DNA of 58,817 bases, taken from positions 1 through 58,817 of the forward strand of contig CABZAL010000007.1 in NCBI GenBank assembly GCA_902523675.1, written 5' to 3'. Shown piece after piece: positions 29,248 through 39,873 of the stretch (positions are counted from its first letter, which is position 1; the number at the start of each line of letters is the position of its first letter). Under the pieces are notes generated by a model. That model was not told the DNA's origin and did no database searches. It saw nothing but the letters and a program-made list of their open reading frames with translations. This stretch comes from an uncultured Alphaproteobacteria bacterium. Lineage in GTDB: Bacteria; Pseudomonadota; Alphaproteobacteria; Methylaequorales; Methylaequoraceae. The position numbers and the translations under genes are program-made.

Positions 29248-30167
29248 TTTTTTCCTACAATATTTATAAAAATTTCCTCTAAAGAATTCCTCTTTGTCGT
29301 AATATCTTTAACATCTATAGAATGCATTTTTAATTTATCTAAAACGTCGACAATAGTTTTAGAATTTTTTGGGTTATTGAAGTAAATAAGTTTAGTGTCG
29401 CTATTAATTTCTAAATCAAATCCATTAAATACACTCGGTAGGGATTTTATATTTTTTTTTAAAGTAATTTCAAATATTTTTTTTCCTAAATTTTTCATAA
29501 TTCTATTTTTAGTCTCGACCATAATTAACTTACCTTTATTAAGGATCCCTATCCTATCAGCCATTTCCTCAGCCTCTTCAATATAATGAGTTGTGAGAAT
29601 AATTGTAACACCAGACTTTTTAAGATTTCTTATTTGATTCCACATAGATTTACGAAGTTCTACATCAACTCCAGCTGATGGTTCATCCAAAAACAAAATT
29701 TCAGGTTCATGTGAAAGTGCTTTTGCGATCATTACCCTTCTTTTCATTCCACCAGAAAGAGTTCTAATCTGTGATTTTCTTTTATTCCATAAAGATAAAT
29801 TTTTAAGTATATTTTCAATTTTAAAATCACATTTTTTCTTCCCAAAAAGGCCTCTTGAAAATGAAACAGTATTTTGAACAGTTTCAAACGAATCCGTTGT
29901 TAATTCCTGTGGAACTAAACCAATTAGTGATCTTGATTTCCTATATTCTTTTAAAACATCATAACCAAAAACTTCAATATTTCCTTTTGAAAACTTGACT
30001 ATTCCACATACGGAATTTATCAAGCTTGTTTTACCTGCCCCATTTGGTCCAAGCAAAGCAAAAATTTCTCCCTTTTTAACATTTAAATTAATGTTTATTA
30101 GTGCCTTAGTTCCATCTTTATAAAATTTATCTAAGCCTTCAATTTTAATGACTTTACTATGTTTCAT
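29244..30167 (-). CDS. ABC-2 transporter ATPase
   Basis: [36 protein letters not shown]. Confidence 0.93.
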   Translation of the reverse strand: MKHSKVIKIEGLDKFYKDGTKALININLNVKKGEIFALLGPNGAGKTSLINSVCGIVKFSKGNIEVFGYDVLKEYRKSRSLIGLVPQELTTDSFETVQNTVSFSRGLFGKKKCDFKIENILKNLSLWNKRKSQIRTLSGGMKRRVMIAKALSHEPEILFLDEPSAGVDVELRKSMWNQIRNLKKSGVTIILTTHYIEEAEEMADRIGILNKGKLIMVETKNRIMKNLGKKIFEITLKKNIKSLPSVFNGFDLEINSDTKLIYFNNPKNSKTIVDVLDKLKMHSIDVKDITTKRNSLEEIFINIVGKK

Positions 30168-30260
30168 AAAATTTTCCCAAAAATTACTAAAAGTTTTTTT
30201 TTATTTAGTAATTATGTAATAATTAATAAAAAAAATTGTATTCTACCCTTTTTATTTAAA

Positions 30261-30563
30261 ATGTTTAATATAATCTACACTGTTTGCGGCTCAATGAAAT
30301 CTGCAAAAAAAATGTCAAAGACACTATTAAAAAACAAAAAAGCAGTTTGTATTAATATAAATACTGATATCAAAAGCTTTTACCTTGAAGACAACAAAAT
30401 AAAAAGTTCTAGTGAAGTATCTTTAATAATAAAAACTATTTCTGATCCAAAGTCTGTTATCAGTTTTATTAAAATTATTCATGATTATGATGTGCCTTTC
30501 ATAACAATACTAAATTCTAAAAATACAAATAAAGAATATCTAGATTGGACAAAAAAAAGCTAG
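30261..30563 (+). CDS. CutA-like divalent-cation tolerance protein
   Basis: AVCININTDIKSFYLEDNKIKSSSEVSLIIKT...HDYDVPFIT...YLDWT matches the CutA1 pattern; ATG at 30261. Confidence 0.75.
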   Translation: MFNIIYTVCGSMKSAKKMSKTLLKNKKAVCININTDIKSFYLEDNKIKSSSEVSLIIKTISDPKSVISFIKIIHDYDVPFITILNSKNTNKEYLDWTKKS

Positions 30564-30630
30564 TTAAATCTTCTTTAATTTTGTAGTATAGAAATAAATC
30601 TTTATTTTAACAACATATATTAAAAGTAAA

Positions 30631-31215
30631 ATGTTTATCAAGCTCATCTTCTCTGTAATTTTTTTATTTAGTCACAATAAGATTTGGGCTTCGCAGTCAT
30701 CAGTTTTAGATATAATAAGCAATAATTCAAATTTGAGTGAGTTTCACCAATATATATTAACTTCAGGATTAGACGATATACTTAAAAAAAAATTACCTTG
30801 GGACTGGACAGTTTTTGCGCCTAACAATGAGGCTTTTGAAAAATTTAGAAAAGAATATTCTTTATTAGAAGATGAATATTTTAGAAAAAATTTGATGATG
30901 GATCATATAATGATTGGCAACTTCTCCAGTAACAATTTAAATGAATCTATCTCAATTGAGAAAACCGTAAGTAACAAATCATTATCATTACATAGAAAAG
31001 AAGAAATTTACGTGAAAGACATGGTTGTTATAGAGAAAGATATTACTGCTTCAAATGGAATAGTCCATAGCATTGGATGCATAATGTATGTTCAGGAAAG
31101 TGAGACTGATTCAAGACTATCACCAGAGATAAAAGAAAAATATCCTATAACATCATGTTGTATGCAAAGTGAAAATGAAATTGTAGCTTGGAAATCTTCT
31201 CTTAGAGCAAGATAG
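30631..31215 (+). CDS. Fasciclin (FAS1) domain secreted protein
   Basis: WTVFAPNNEAFEKF...DHIMIGNFSS...IVHSIGCIMYV. Confidence 0.88.
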   Translation: MFIKLIFSVIFLFSHNKIWASQSSVLDIISNNSNLSEFHQYILTSGLDDILKKKLPWDWTVFAPNNEAFEKFRKEYSLLEDEYFRKNLMMDHIMIGNFSSNNLNESISIEKTVSNKSLSLHRKEEIYVKDMVVIEKDITASNGIVHSIGCIMYVQESETDSRLSPEIKEKYPITSCCMQSENEIVAWKSSLRAR

Positions 31216-31279
31216 AAGCTTATATGCAAAAACAAAAAAGAAATTATTTAAAGTTTTTTTTTACACTTTTTTTTTTTAC

Positions 31280-32233
31280 TTGTTCAAACTGTTGAAATGC
31301 AATTTTGTAAGTGCGAATGGAATAAAAACCTCAACCAAAAATAAAATCATGGTAGATAAAATATTCCAGAAATTTCATCTTTCACCTGATCATCCTGAAT
31401 CACCGAAAAGAATAAGTTATATTTATGATCAATTAAAAAAAAATAACTTACTACATAAATGCATTTCATTTAAAAAAAATTTTAAAGTTAAACAATGGCT
31501 AAATACGGTACATACAGATAATCATATTAAGTCTATTAAAGAAAACTATCCAGAAGCATATAAGGTTGCAATATCTGGAGTAAAAAGTTGCCTAACAGCA
31601 GTTGAAGAGATAGAAAAAAATGAATGTAATAATATTTTTTGTGCCATAAGACCTCCTGGTCATCATGCATTAAACACTGGGAAAGAAGAAGGATTTTGTT
31701 TTTTTAATAACATTGCGATAACTGCAAAATATCTTCAAATAAAATATAATTATAAGAAGATATTAATTGTTGATTGGGACTACCATCATGGAAATGCTAC
31801 TCAAGATATGTTCTACGATGATAATACAGTTTTATTCTTTTCAACACATGATAAAGATGCTTACCCTGGTACAGGTCAAACTACAAAAAAAGGAATTGGT
31901 AAAGGAAAAGGCTATAATATTAATGTCCACCTTCCATGCGGTACAAACGATGAAAAAATATTAGAAGTTTTTAATAATATTCTTGTTCCAAGAGCAAGCG
32001 AATTTGAACCTGAATTTATATTGATTTCTGCTGGATTTGACAGTAGGCATGACGATCCTTTAGGTTGTTTTGAAATTTCAGATAAAGGTTTTGAAAAATT
32101 AACTAAAATAGTAATGAATTTATCCAAAAAGTTTTGTGATAATAAAATAATCTCAATTTTAGAAGGTGGTTATAACTTGCGTGGAAATGCTAAGGGAGTA
32201 TTAGCGCATGCAAGAATTCTTGATAGTCTCTAA
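31280..32233 (+). CDS. Histone deacetylase superfamily protein
   Basis: SPDHPESPKR, IRPPGHHAL, FCFFNNIAI, VDWDYHHGN, SAGFDSRHDDPLG. Confidence 0.92.
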   Translation: MFKLLKCNFVSANGIKTSTKNKIMVDKIFQKFHLSPDHPESPKRISYIYDQLKKNNLLHKCISFKKNFKVKQWLNTVHTDNHIKSIKENYPEAYKVAISGVKSCLTAVEEIEKNECNNIFCAIRPPGHHALNTGKEEGFCFFNNIAITAKYLQIKYNYKKILIVDWDYHHGNATQDMFYDDNTVLFFSTHDKDAYPGTGQTTKKGIGKGKGYNINVHLPCGTNDEKILEVFNNILVPRASEFEPEFILISAGFDSRHDDPLGCFEISDKGFEKLTKIVMNLSKKFCDNKIISILEGGYNLRGNAKGVLAHARILDSL

Positions 32234-33708
32234 CTGATATATTTTTTTTGTAGATATTTAGTGAAATAATTGAGATTTAATGATCTACCAGTAACCATTC
32301 TTAGAATTTCATTTGTTGAAAAAAAAGAAGCTTTCTGATGGATATTTTTTTTTAACCATTTATTTATTATTTTAAAGTCTCCAACATTAATAAGTTTATC
32401 TAAATTTTTAATATCTTTCCTAAATTGATGAGCAAATTGAGCTGAAATCATAGCACCAAGTGTATAAGTAGGAAAATATCCGAATAATCCTGCATACCAA
32501 TGAATATCTTGCAAACATCCATCTGAGTCATCTTTAATCTCCATACCAAAAATTTTCCTAAATTCTAAATTCCAAAGATCTGGTAATTCCTCTGTACTAA
32601 TATCATTTTCTATAATTTGCTTTTCAATATTAAATCTTAATATTACGTGAAGGGGATAGGTTACTTCATCGGCTTCGACACGAATAAAACTTTTTTGAAC
32701 TTTATTAAATGTATTATATAAATCATTAAAATTAATCTCTGTTTTTTGATTCAAAAATTTTTGATTTAAAACTTTTGTAAGATAATTTATAAATTCTTTT
32801 GATTTCATCATCTGCATCTCTATAAAAAGTGATTGACTCTCATGTAATGCCATTCCACCAGATTTTCCGACTGGTTGATGACTCCAATTTTTTGGAAGAT
32901 TTTGTTCATATAATGCATGACCAGTTTCATGCATAACTGCTTCAAATGCAGAAAAATTATTGCCCTTGTTGATGCGTGTGGTAATTCTCACATCACCAAT
33001 AGAACCACCGCAAAATGGATGAGCACTCTTATCAAGCCTACCTCTTTTAAAGTCAAAACCCAATTTCTTCATAAAAAATTTAGATAGTTCGAATTGTTCC
33101 TTTTCACTAATATTTATCTTCGCGCATTTAGACCCTATTTGATTATTTACTATTTTGTCATAATTTTGATTTATAAAGCTTTTTAAATCCTCAAAATAAA
33201 CTTCAATCTGTTTAGTGCTAAATGAACGTTCATAACATCTTAGAAGAGCATCATATTTTGAACACTCATAGACTTCTGATAAAAATTTGCTTTCTTCCCT
33301 AACTACTTTTATCAACTCTGACATTTCTTTTTTTACTAAATTAAAATTATTTTGTGTTCTGGCCTTTCTCCACTTTCCTTCACACTTTGCAGCTATTTCA
33401 GTTTTTTTTTTTATTAATTTTTTTGGTACTGTGTCAAAGTAGATAAAAGCTTTTTGCATTTCTCTAAAATTTGAGTGCTCAATGTTATTTAACTTATCCT
33501 TATTAACACTTTCAAAAAGTTTTTTAACTCTTATATCCGAAAATATCTCACATTTTAACTCGGATAATAGTGATAGTTGTTTGGTTCTATTTTCCCTAGA
33601 TTTTTCAGGCATAATCGTAGACAAATCCCATTGAAGGATATTATCAATATCTGAAAGTATGGAGTTACGTTCAAATATTTTTTTTAAACCATGATAAGCT
33701 TTATCCAT
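32230..33708 (-). CDS. Carboxypeptidase M32
   Basis: AVMHETGHALYEQ HEXXH motif, HPFCGG, HESQSLFIE. Confidence 0.93.
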   Translation of the reverse strand: MDKAYHGLKKIFERNSILSDIDNILQWDLSTIMPEKSRENRTKQLSLLSELKCEIFSDIRVKKLFESVNKDKLNNIEHSNFREMQKAFIYFDTVPKKLIKKKTEIAAKCEGKWRKARTQNNFNLVKKEMSELIKVVREESKFLSEVYECSKYDALLRCYERSFSTKQIEVYFEDLKSFINQNYDKIVNNQIGSKCAKINISEKEQFELSKFFMKKLGFDFKRGRLDKSAHPFCGGSIGDVRITTRINKGNNFSAFEAVMHETGHALYEQNLPKNWSHQPVGKSGGMALHESQSLFIEMQMMKSKEFINYLTKVLNQKFLNQKTEINFNDLYNTFNKVQKSFIRVEADEVTYPLHVILRFNIEKQIIENDISTEELPDLWNLEFRKIFGMEIKDDSDGCLQDIHWYAGLFGYFPTYTLGAMISAQFAHQFRKDIKNLDKLINVGDFKIINKWLKKNIHQKASFFSTNEILRMVTGRSLNLNYFTKYLQKKYIS

Positions 33709-33845
33709 AATTTATTAATTTAAGAGTTGTAGGGAATTGAATATATAATAACTTTAAACTCAATTAAAACTTATTTTATTTAGAAATTTTTATTGTATAT
33801 TTAATAATTACATTAAATTATATTGTAAAATATGAGAGGAAATCT

Positions 33846-33923
33846 GGCCCCGTAGCTCAGCTGGATAGAGCAACTGCCTTCTAAGCAGTAGGTCGTACGT
33901 TCGAATCGTACCGGGGTCGCCAT
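33846..33923 (+). tRNA. tRNA-Arg(TCT) with encoded CCA
   Basis: GGCCCCG acceptor pairs CGGGGTC (one G-T), CTGCCTTCTAAGCAG anticodon arm, TTCGAAT loop. Confidence 0.97.
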
Positions 33924-33933
33924 AAACAACTAT

Positions 33934-34290
33934 ATGATTAAATATTTAAAATTTTTTACATTTTCAATTATCATCTTATTATCTATTACTTTGAAAAAGA
34001 AATTAGCTGCTGAACAAATACATTTAAACTGCAAAATTGTAAATAATGCTAATGCCTTTAACACAATTTCTAAATTTTACAGAATAATAGATGTAAATAA
34101 AAAAAAGATTATTTTTCAATCAGGAATTACTTTTGACAAAATTATGCATTTTAATGAAACTGAAATAATAATGTATAACAGTATATACGAGAATTATAGT
34201 GTTTTAAATCTAAGTTCCTATGTGTGGACTATTTATAAAAAAAGGAAAATTTTAATTTATACTTGTAACAAAAAAAAAGCACCAAAATGA
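33934..34290 (+). CDS. Hypothetical protein
   Basis: Supplied ORF, signal-like N terminus. Confidence 0.55.
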   Translation: MIKYLKFFTFSIIILLSITLKKKLAAEQIHLNCKIVNNANAFNTISKFYRIIDVNKKKIIFQSGITFDKIMHFNETEIIMYNSIYENYSVLNLSSYVWTIYKKRKILIYTCNKKKAPK

Positions 34291-34393
34291 TGCTTTTTTT
34301 TTAAATTCGGGAGGAATAATGATATCATATTATGATAAGATTTATTATATGTAAAATTTATTATATTTATAGGTATTATTGATTTAAAAAATA

Positions 34394-35011
34394 CTATTTA
34401 TTTTGTTTATAACTTTTTATCCAGTCGTCAACTTTCTGATTTGCCAAGGTTAATTCTTCGGGATGAAGTTTTATGATTAATGTAGATAAAAATTTTTCAC
34501 TTTCTTTAATTCCATTTAAAAAAGAAATTTTAAACCATTTGTATGATTCCACATAATCTTTCATAGTCCCCTCGCCTGCAAAATACAAATTAGCTAAATT
34601 AAATTGTGCTTTGTTATAACCCTGATTAGCAGATTTTAGATAATAATTAAAAGCTTCAAAATTATTTTTCTCAAGCTTCTCACCATTGTAAAACATCCAT
34701 GCTAGATTGAATTGAGCAATTTTATGATTTAAATTTGATGCTTTTTTATACCATTTAACTGCCTTATCTTTATTTTCTTTTATCCCTAAACCAAAATCAT
34801 AAATAATGGCAAGATTGTACATGGCATCCTTTTTTTTCTCATGTTCTATTTCAGAATCTACAAACCTATTAAATTCTAATATAGATTCAGGATATTGTTT
34901 ATTTTTATATAGTTCAATTGCTTTATCATAATTACAAAACAATAAAAAAGGGAAAAATAATAAACCAAAAAAAATACAAGTATCAATTCTAATAAATCGA
35001 TAATAAATCAT
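34394..35011 (-). CDS. Sel1-like repeat protein
   Basis: NLAIIYDFGLGIKENKDKAVKWYKKAS and further SLR units. Confidence 0.9.
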   Translation of the reverse strand: MIYYRFIRIDTCIFFGLLFFPFLLFCNYDKAIELYKNKQYPESILEFNRFVDSEIEHEKKKDAMYNLAIIYDFGLGIKENKDKAVKWYKKASNLNHKIAQFNLAWMFYNGEKLEKNNFEAFNYYLKSANQGYNKAQFNLANLYFAGEGTMKDYVESYKWFKISFLNGIKESEKFLSTLIIKLHPEELTLANQKVDDWIKSYKQNK

Positions 35012-35074
35012 AGTTGATTATAATATTAAACAGTTCAAACAAAATCAATTTTTTTAATTCTTTCTAAAGGGCAG

Positions 35075-35151
<77 letters not shown>

Positions 35152-35260
35152 CAAATGATTTTTGTAATATTACATAGTTTAAAAATAATCAAAGAAAAAA
35201 ATAAAAAAATTTATTAATTTAAGCGAAAGAAGTATTATAAATTTTTGCGATTATTTCATT

Positions 35261-36592
35261 ATGATAATTTATTTTTTTTTATTAGTTTTTATATTAATGA
35301 CTCTCGAGACAAATTTATCGTCTGAAACTCTTGAAGATACACTAATAGATAGTTATAAGTACTATCCCGACATAAACAAAAGTAAATTAGATTTAAAAAA
35401 TAAGATAAAAGAAGTTGTTATCTCAAAAACAGATTTTTTACCATCCGTTGAATTATCGATGTCTCAGGGTAGAAAAATCACTGAATCATTGCCGGATACA
35501 TCTAATTACGGTTATGACGCACTTAACCCATCTACTATCGATATAGACATTAGTCAACCTCTTGGATCAAGCAAATTTTTATCTTTTGAATCTGCAAAAA
35601 ACAATTTAAAAGCTCAAAGATTTGCTGATAAATCAATAATTCAAGGTGTTCTTTTAAGAGCATCAAAAGCATTTTACACGGTTTTAAAAGAAAGATTTTT
35701 ACTGGACGTTGCTATCAAAAATGAAGCTACTTTAAATACAAAATTAGTTGCCACAGAACAGAGGTTTGAATTTAAAAGCGTAACAAAAACAGATGTGTTT
35801 CTTGCTAAAGCTGGCCTTGAAAAAGCAATATCTGAGAGAATTGAGGCAGAAAATAACTTAGAAATTGCTATTTCTGAATACGTAGCCGTTGTTGGGAGAG
35901 AACCAAATATAAACTGGAAAAAAAAAAATAAAGAAAAGATTACGTCAAATAATCCAATTGATTGGTTGAAATTTGGAAAAATACCAAATCTTCCAACATC
36001 TTTAAATGAATCTCTAGAATTAGCTTTTTTAAATAATCCTGATCTTAATAAGTTAAGATTTGAACTTAAAAACTCAAAAATTCAAATTCGATCAAATACT
36101 TTAAACTTTTTTCCTGAGTTCTCGATTAGTGGCTCTTACGGGAAAAGTATGGAAAGTTCAAGAACAATTGAAAGAAAGGATTCTTTTGAGGTAACAGCAA
36201 ACCTAAGCATGCCTTTATTTAATAAAGGACATAATTTTTTTAATCTTGAAAAATCAAGGAATACTGCAATGATCTCACAAAGAAAAATTGAAAGTAAAAA
36301 AATTAATCTTCAACATCAAGTTAAAAGTGCCTGGAAAAAAATTGAAAGTCTAAAATCCAGCATTAAAGCCCTTGAAGCATCTGTTGAATCAAATCTAGTA
36401 GCATTTGAAGGAGTAGAACAAGAAGCTGGTGTTGGAACAAGAACTACATTTGACATATTAAGTGCACAACAAGCATTAACAGATGCAGAATCAAATTTAG
36501 TTAATGCAAAATTTCAATTAATTAATTCTTCTTTTGATTTACTTCAAGCTTGTGGATTATTGACTTTTAATTATTTAAAAATCAAAATTTAG
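35261..36592 (+). CDS. TolC-family outer-membrane channel of a type I secretion system
   Basis: TolC/OEP coiled-coil pattern; first gene of the T1SS-1 block. Confidence 0.88.
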   Translation: MIIYFFLLVFILMTLETNLSSETLEDTLIDSYKYYPDINKSKLDLKNKIKEVVISKTDFLPSVELSMSQGRKITESLPDTSNYGYDALNPSTIDIDISQPLGSSKFLSFESAKNNLKAQRFADKSIIQGVLLRASKAFYTVLKERFLLDVAIKNEATLNTKLVATEQRFEFKSVTKTDVFLAKAGLEKAISERIEAENNLEIAISEYVAVVGREPNINWKKKNKEKITSNNPIDWLKFGKIPNLPTSLNESLELAFLNNPDLNKLRFELKNSKIQIRSNTLNFFPEFSISGSYGKSMESSRTIERKDSFEVTANLSMPLFNKGHNFFNLEKSRNTAMISQRKIESKKINLQHQVKSAWKKIESLKSSIKALEASVESNLVAFEGVEQEAGVGTRTTFDILSAQQALTDAESNLVNAKFQLINSSFDLLQACGLLTFNYLKIKI

Positions 36593-36687
36593 TTTTTAAC
36601 TTGAACTAAATTAAAAAGTTTTTTATCATCAAAACATGTAAAAGCAAAATGTAATAGCAAATAAACTTTTAAAATAGGGAAATTAAT

Positions 36688-37629
36688 ATGCCACCATATG
36701 AATATGATAATATGGCAGATTCAGCTGGATCTGCAGCCCAGGATGCTTACACTGCAGTTCTTGACTCAGGTGGATCTCCTGCGGAAGCATTAAGTGCAGC
36801 TACTGAAGCTGCAGGATCTGTAATGACAGATATGGGAGCTGATTCTGGAATGGTTGATACAATGGTTACTTCAGCCACTGAGGGTTTTACTTCTGCTATG
36901 GAAGCTAACCCCAGCATGGATCCAATGGAAGCTTTTGATGCAGCCGGAACCTCTGTAGATAGTGCTTTTGAAGCAGAATACGGTCCGATGGATGGACCCC
37001 CAACTGGAATGGATAGTCCATCAAGTATGACTGATATGGGACCAGCGGATATGCCGCCTCCAGGTATGGAAGGTGATATGCCGCCTCCAGGTATGGAAGG
37101 TGATATGCCGCCTCCAGGTGATATGGCAGGACCAGCGGATATGCCACCTCCAGGTATGGAAGGTAATATGCCGCCTCCAGGTGATATGGCAGGACCAGCG
37201 GATATGCCGCCTCCAGGTATGGAAGGTAATATGCCGCCTCCAGGTGATATGGCAGGACCAGCAGATATGCCGCCTCCAGGTATGGAAGGTGATATGCCGC
37301 CTCCAGCTGGTGATCCTGAAATTGTAGGTCAGTCAGGTGGACCAGAGTTTGGACCTGCTACTCCACCATCTGATATGGGACCAGATATGCCGCCAACAGA
37401 TCCAATGATGGCAGCAAGTGGCCCAGACGAAGGAGGTTTTGATGATGGACCAGCACCTGTGGATTATCCACAAGGAATGGATGAAGCAAACTCTTACATG
37501 GATCAAAGTTCTGCAGAAGCAATGCCTGAACCTGTTTATGACCCCGCTTCAGTAGACCAACCTGACGTCCCCGCTGGTGATGACATCCCTGATCCTTCTT
37601 CTACAGATGAAGACCCGGGAATGGCTTAA
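36688..37629 (+). CDS. Pro/Met/Gly-rich acidic repeat protein, candidate T1SS-1 substrate
   Basis: No Sec signal; DMPPPGMEG(N/D)MPPPGDMAGPA repeats; duplicated Ala-rich N-terminal units; lies between TolC and ABC genes. Confidence 0.75.
   Translation: MPPYEYDNMADSAGSAAQDAYTAVLDSGGSPAEALSAATEAAGSVMTDMGADSGMVDTMVTSATEGFTSAMEANPSMDPMEAFDAAGTSVDSAFEAEYGPMDGPPTGMDSPSSMTDMGPADMPPPGMEGDMPPPGMEGDMPPPGDMAGPADMPPPGMEGNMPPPGDMAGPADMPPPGMEGNMPPPGDMAGPADMPPPGMEGDMPPPAGDPEIVGQSGGPEFGPATPPSDMGPDMPPTDPMMAASGPDEGGFDDGPAPVDYPQGMDEANSYMDQSSAEAMPEPVYDPASVDQPDVPAGDDIPDPSSTDEDPGMA
37054..37314 (+). repeat. In-frame tandem repeat, 63-nt unit (21 aa), with shorter DMPPPGMEG units at the start
   Basis: Successive near-identical nucleotide units GATATGCCGCCTCCAGGTATGGAAGGT... 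Confidence 0.9.
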
Positions 37630-37644
37630 TAAATAACTACATTG

Positions 37645-37682
37645 ATAAAAAACCCTCTAAAATTTTTAGAGGGTTTTTTTTT
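37645..37682 (+). terminator. Rho-independent terminator aaCCCTCTAAAA-ttTTTAGAGGGttttttttt
   Basis: Strong A/T-flanked hairpin between the repeat-protein gene and the ABC gene. Confidence 0.9.
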
Positions 37683-37710
37683 ACCCAATAACTTATATAA
37701 TACGTTTATT

Positions 37711-39870
37711 ATGACTGTTTTGAGAGGATCACAAAAATCAATTATTTTAATATCAAGACAATATGGCATTCATGTAGGTCCCAATGATATACCTGAAAAA
37801 TTTCAAATTGAAAATAGAGAGTTAACCTCAGATGAAATGTGCCAGTTAGCAAATGCATTTGATCTAAAAGCTAAGTCTGTTCAAGTCAAAGCTGAAGAAC
37901 TAGCTGAATTGCTAAAAAAAAAACAACAAATATTAAAGCTTAAGAATGGACGGTATATTATTGGATTAAGAATGCTGAAAAAAAACGATGAAAAATTTTT
38001 GTTATTTTTAGATGCTGGTAATCCAAACCCAAAACCTCAACAAATTTCAATTGAAGAACTTAAAAAAGCTTGGTTAGGAAATTTAATATTACTTAAACCT
38101 AAATTAAAACTTTTCGAAGAAACAAGCGAATTTTCAATATCTTGGTTAATTGGCGAAAGTTTGAGAAATCGTTCTGTAATCGTTCAACTACTTGTGGTGG
38201 CGGTAATTTTAAATATTTTTGCAGTGATTCCTGCAGTTTTTATGATGTTAGTCTTGGATAAAGTTGTAAATTATGAAGCCTATTCAACTCTATATGTTAT
38301 TACTTCTGGAGTAGTTGTAGCATATCTATGTAACGGGGTTTTAGGGTATTTAAAACTATACTTACTAGATTTCTTATCTCAAAAAGTTGAAGCAAAGTTA
38401 TCTATTAAAGCGTTTGATAAACTTTTATCTCTACCAATGCAAAGATACAACAAAGAATCAGACATGTTTGCAAAGTTTACTTCTCAAATCAGTTTAATTA
38501 AAAATTTGTTAACACAAAGAATTTTTTCAACTGCATTGGATTCAATCGCTTTGGTTGTATTTGTTCCAATTCTTTTTTTTTATAGTCCTGTTTTATTTTC
38601 AGTTGTTCTAGTTTTTAGCATTGCTGGAGCATTGAGCTCGATGTATTTTTCAAAAAAATCGAGGGATGCTTCAATAGAAATGAGTAAAGACGAGTCAAAA
38701 AGACAAGAATTTGTTTCAATTGCGGTGCATGGAATAGAAAATGTAAAAGGATTAGCTCTTGAGCCAAGTATTAAGGATGCTTGGAGAGATGTTGAAGCAA
38801 ACTACATTATTTCTTCTGAAAAACTTCAGCATAAAAATGCAATTCTTCAGAATGTAACCTCAACTATTAATCAACTAATGACAGCAATGGTTATTTTTGT
38901 TGGTGTTCATTTAGTTTTTGCTGGTGGATTGTCAGCTGGGATACTTGTGGGATTTAATATGCTTGCATCTAGAGTTTCTACACCTATTATTTCATTAGTA
39001 ACTTTAAAAACTGAAATAGGAAAACTACTCAACTCAGTTAAAATTTTATCAAGCATAATAGATGCACCATCTGACAATACTTCAAAAGGACAAAAGCCTC
39101 AACTAATGGGACAAATTTCGGTTAAAAATCTAGATTTTGGATATGATGATGAAACTAAAATACTTGAAAATTTAAATTTAAGTATTAATCCCAGACAAGT
39201 TATTGGATTAACTGGCAAAAGTGGATGTGGTAAGAGTACTCTCACTAAATTATTAGTTGGTCTGTATAGACCGAAGTCTGGAATGATTTCATACGATAAC
39301 AGTGATTTAAGACTCTTAGATTTAAGTCATCTGCGTTCTCAAGTTTCTCTTGTAGATGACAGTAGTTATTTTTTTCCAGGCACTATAAGAGAGAATATCG
39401 CTAGACCAATGCCAAATTCTTCTATGGATAGAATAATTTGGGCTGCAAAGAAGGTTTCTGCTCATGAAGAAATTGAGAATTTCGTTGAAGGATATGAGAC
39501 AGTTTTAGAGGAAAATGCTGCAAATTTATCTACAGGAATGAGACAAAAACTTCAAATAGCTAGAGCACTTATCAGAAATCCAAGAATTTTAATTTTTGAT
39601 GATGCTATCAGTGGTTTTGATGTAGACAGTGAAATAAAATTATATGATGCACTTGAAGATATCTCAGTTGGAAGAACAGTGATAATTGTCTCTAGTAGAT
39701 TATGGCACCTTCGACTTTGTAATAAAATTTTTGTACTTGAAAACTCTACCATTTCGCAAGAAGGAGGTTTTGAAGAATTACTAAATCAAACTGGTTTTTT
39801 TAGAGATACATATTATAAACAGATCGATATATTAGGTGTACATCAACAAAAGATTAAAAAAGCGATTTAA
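37711..39870 (+). CDS. Type I secretion ABC transporter with N-terminal C39-like (non-peptidase) domain
   Basis: C39-like N-terminal domain lacking the catalytic Cys, ABC TM region, GKSGCGKST; the supplied ORF start overlaps the terminator, so ATG 37711 is preferred. Confidence 0.9.
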   Translation: MTVLRGSQKSIILISRQYGIHVGPNDIPEKFQIENRELTSDEMCQLANAFDLKAKSVQVKAEELAELLKKKQQILKLKNGRYIIGLRMLKKNDEKFLLFLDAGNPNPKPQQISIEELKKAWLGNLILLKPKLKLFEETSEFSISWLIGESLRNRSVIVQLLVVAVILNIFAVIPAVFMMLVLDKVVNYEAYSTLYVITSGVVVAYLCNGVLGYLKLYLLDFLSQKVEAKLSIKAFDKLLSLPMQRYNKESDMFAKFTSQISLIKNLLTQRIFSTALDSIALVVFVPILFFYSPVLFSVVLVFSIAGALSSMYFSKKSRDASIEMSKDESKRQEFVSIAVHGIENVKGLALEPSIKDAWRDVEANYIISSEKLQHKNAILQNVTSTINQLMTAMVIFVGVHLVFAGGLSAGILVGFNMLASRVSTPIISLVTLKTEIGKLLNSVKILSSIIDAPSDNTSKGQKPQLMGQISVKNLDFGYDDETKILENLNLSINPRQVIGLTGKSGCGKSTLTKLLVGLYRPKSGMISYDNSDLRLLDLSHLRSQVSLVDDSSYFFPGTIRENIARPMPNSSMDRIIWAAKKVSAHEEIENFVEGYETVLEENAANLSTGMRQKLQIARALIRNPRILIFDDAISGFDVDSEIKLYDALEDISVGRTVIIVSSRLWHLRLCNKIFVLENSTISQEGGFEELLNQTGFFRDTYYKQIDILGVHQQKIKKAI

Positions 39871-39873
39871 TTT

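Noticed and set aside
36905-37327. ORFs 36905-37147 (-) and 37073-37327 (+) as genes, or the 63-nt repeats as a CRISPR array
   Set aside because: The repeats are in frame with the larger ORF and have no unique spacers; the other-frame ORFs are by-products of the same repeats
37642-37710. ABC transporter start at 37642 as given in the ORF track
   Set aside because: This start is within the rho-independent terminator of the upstream gene; ATG at 37711 gives a normal C39-like N terminus
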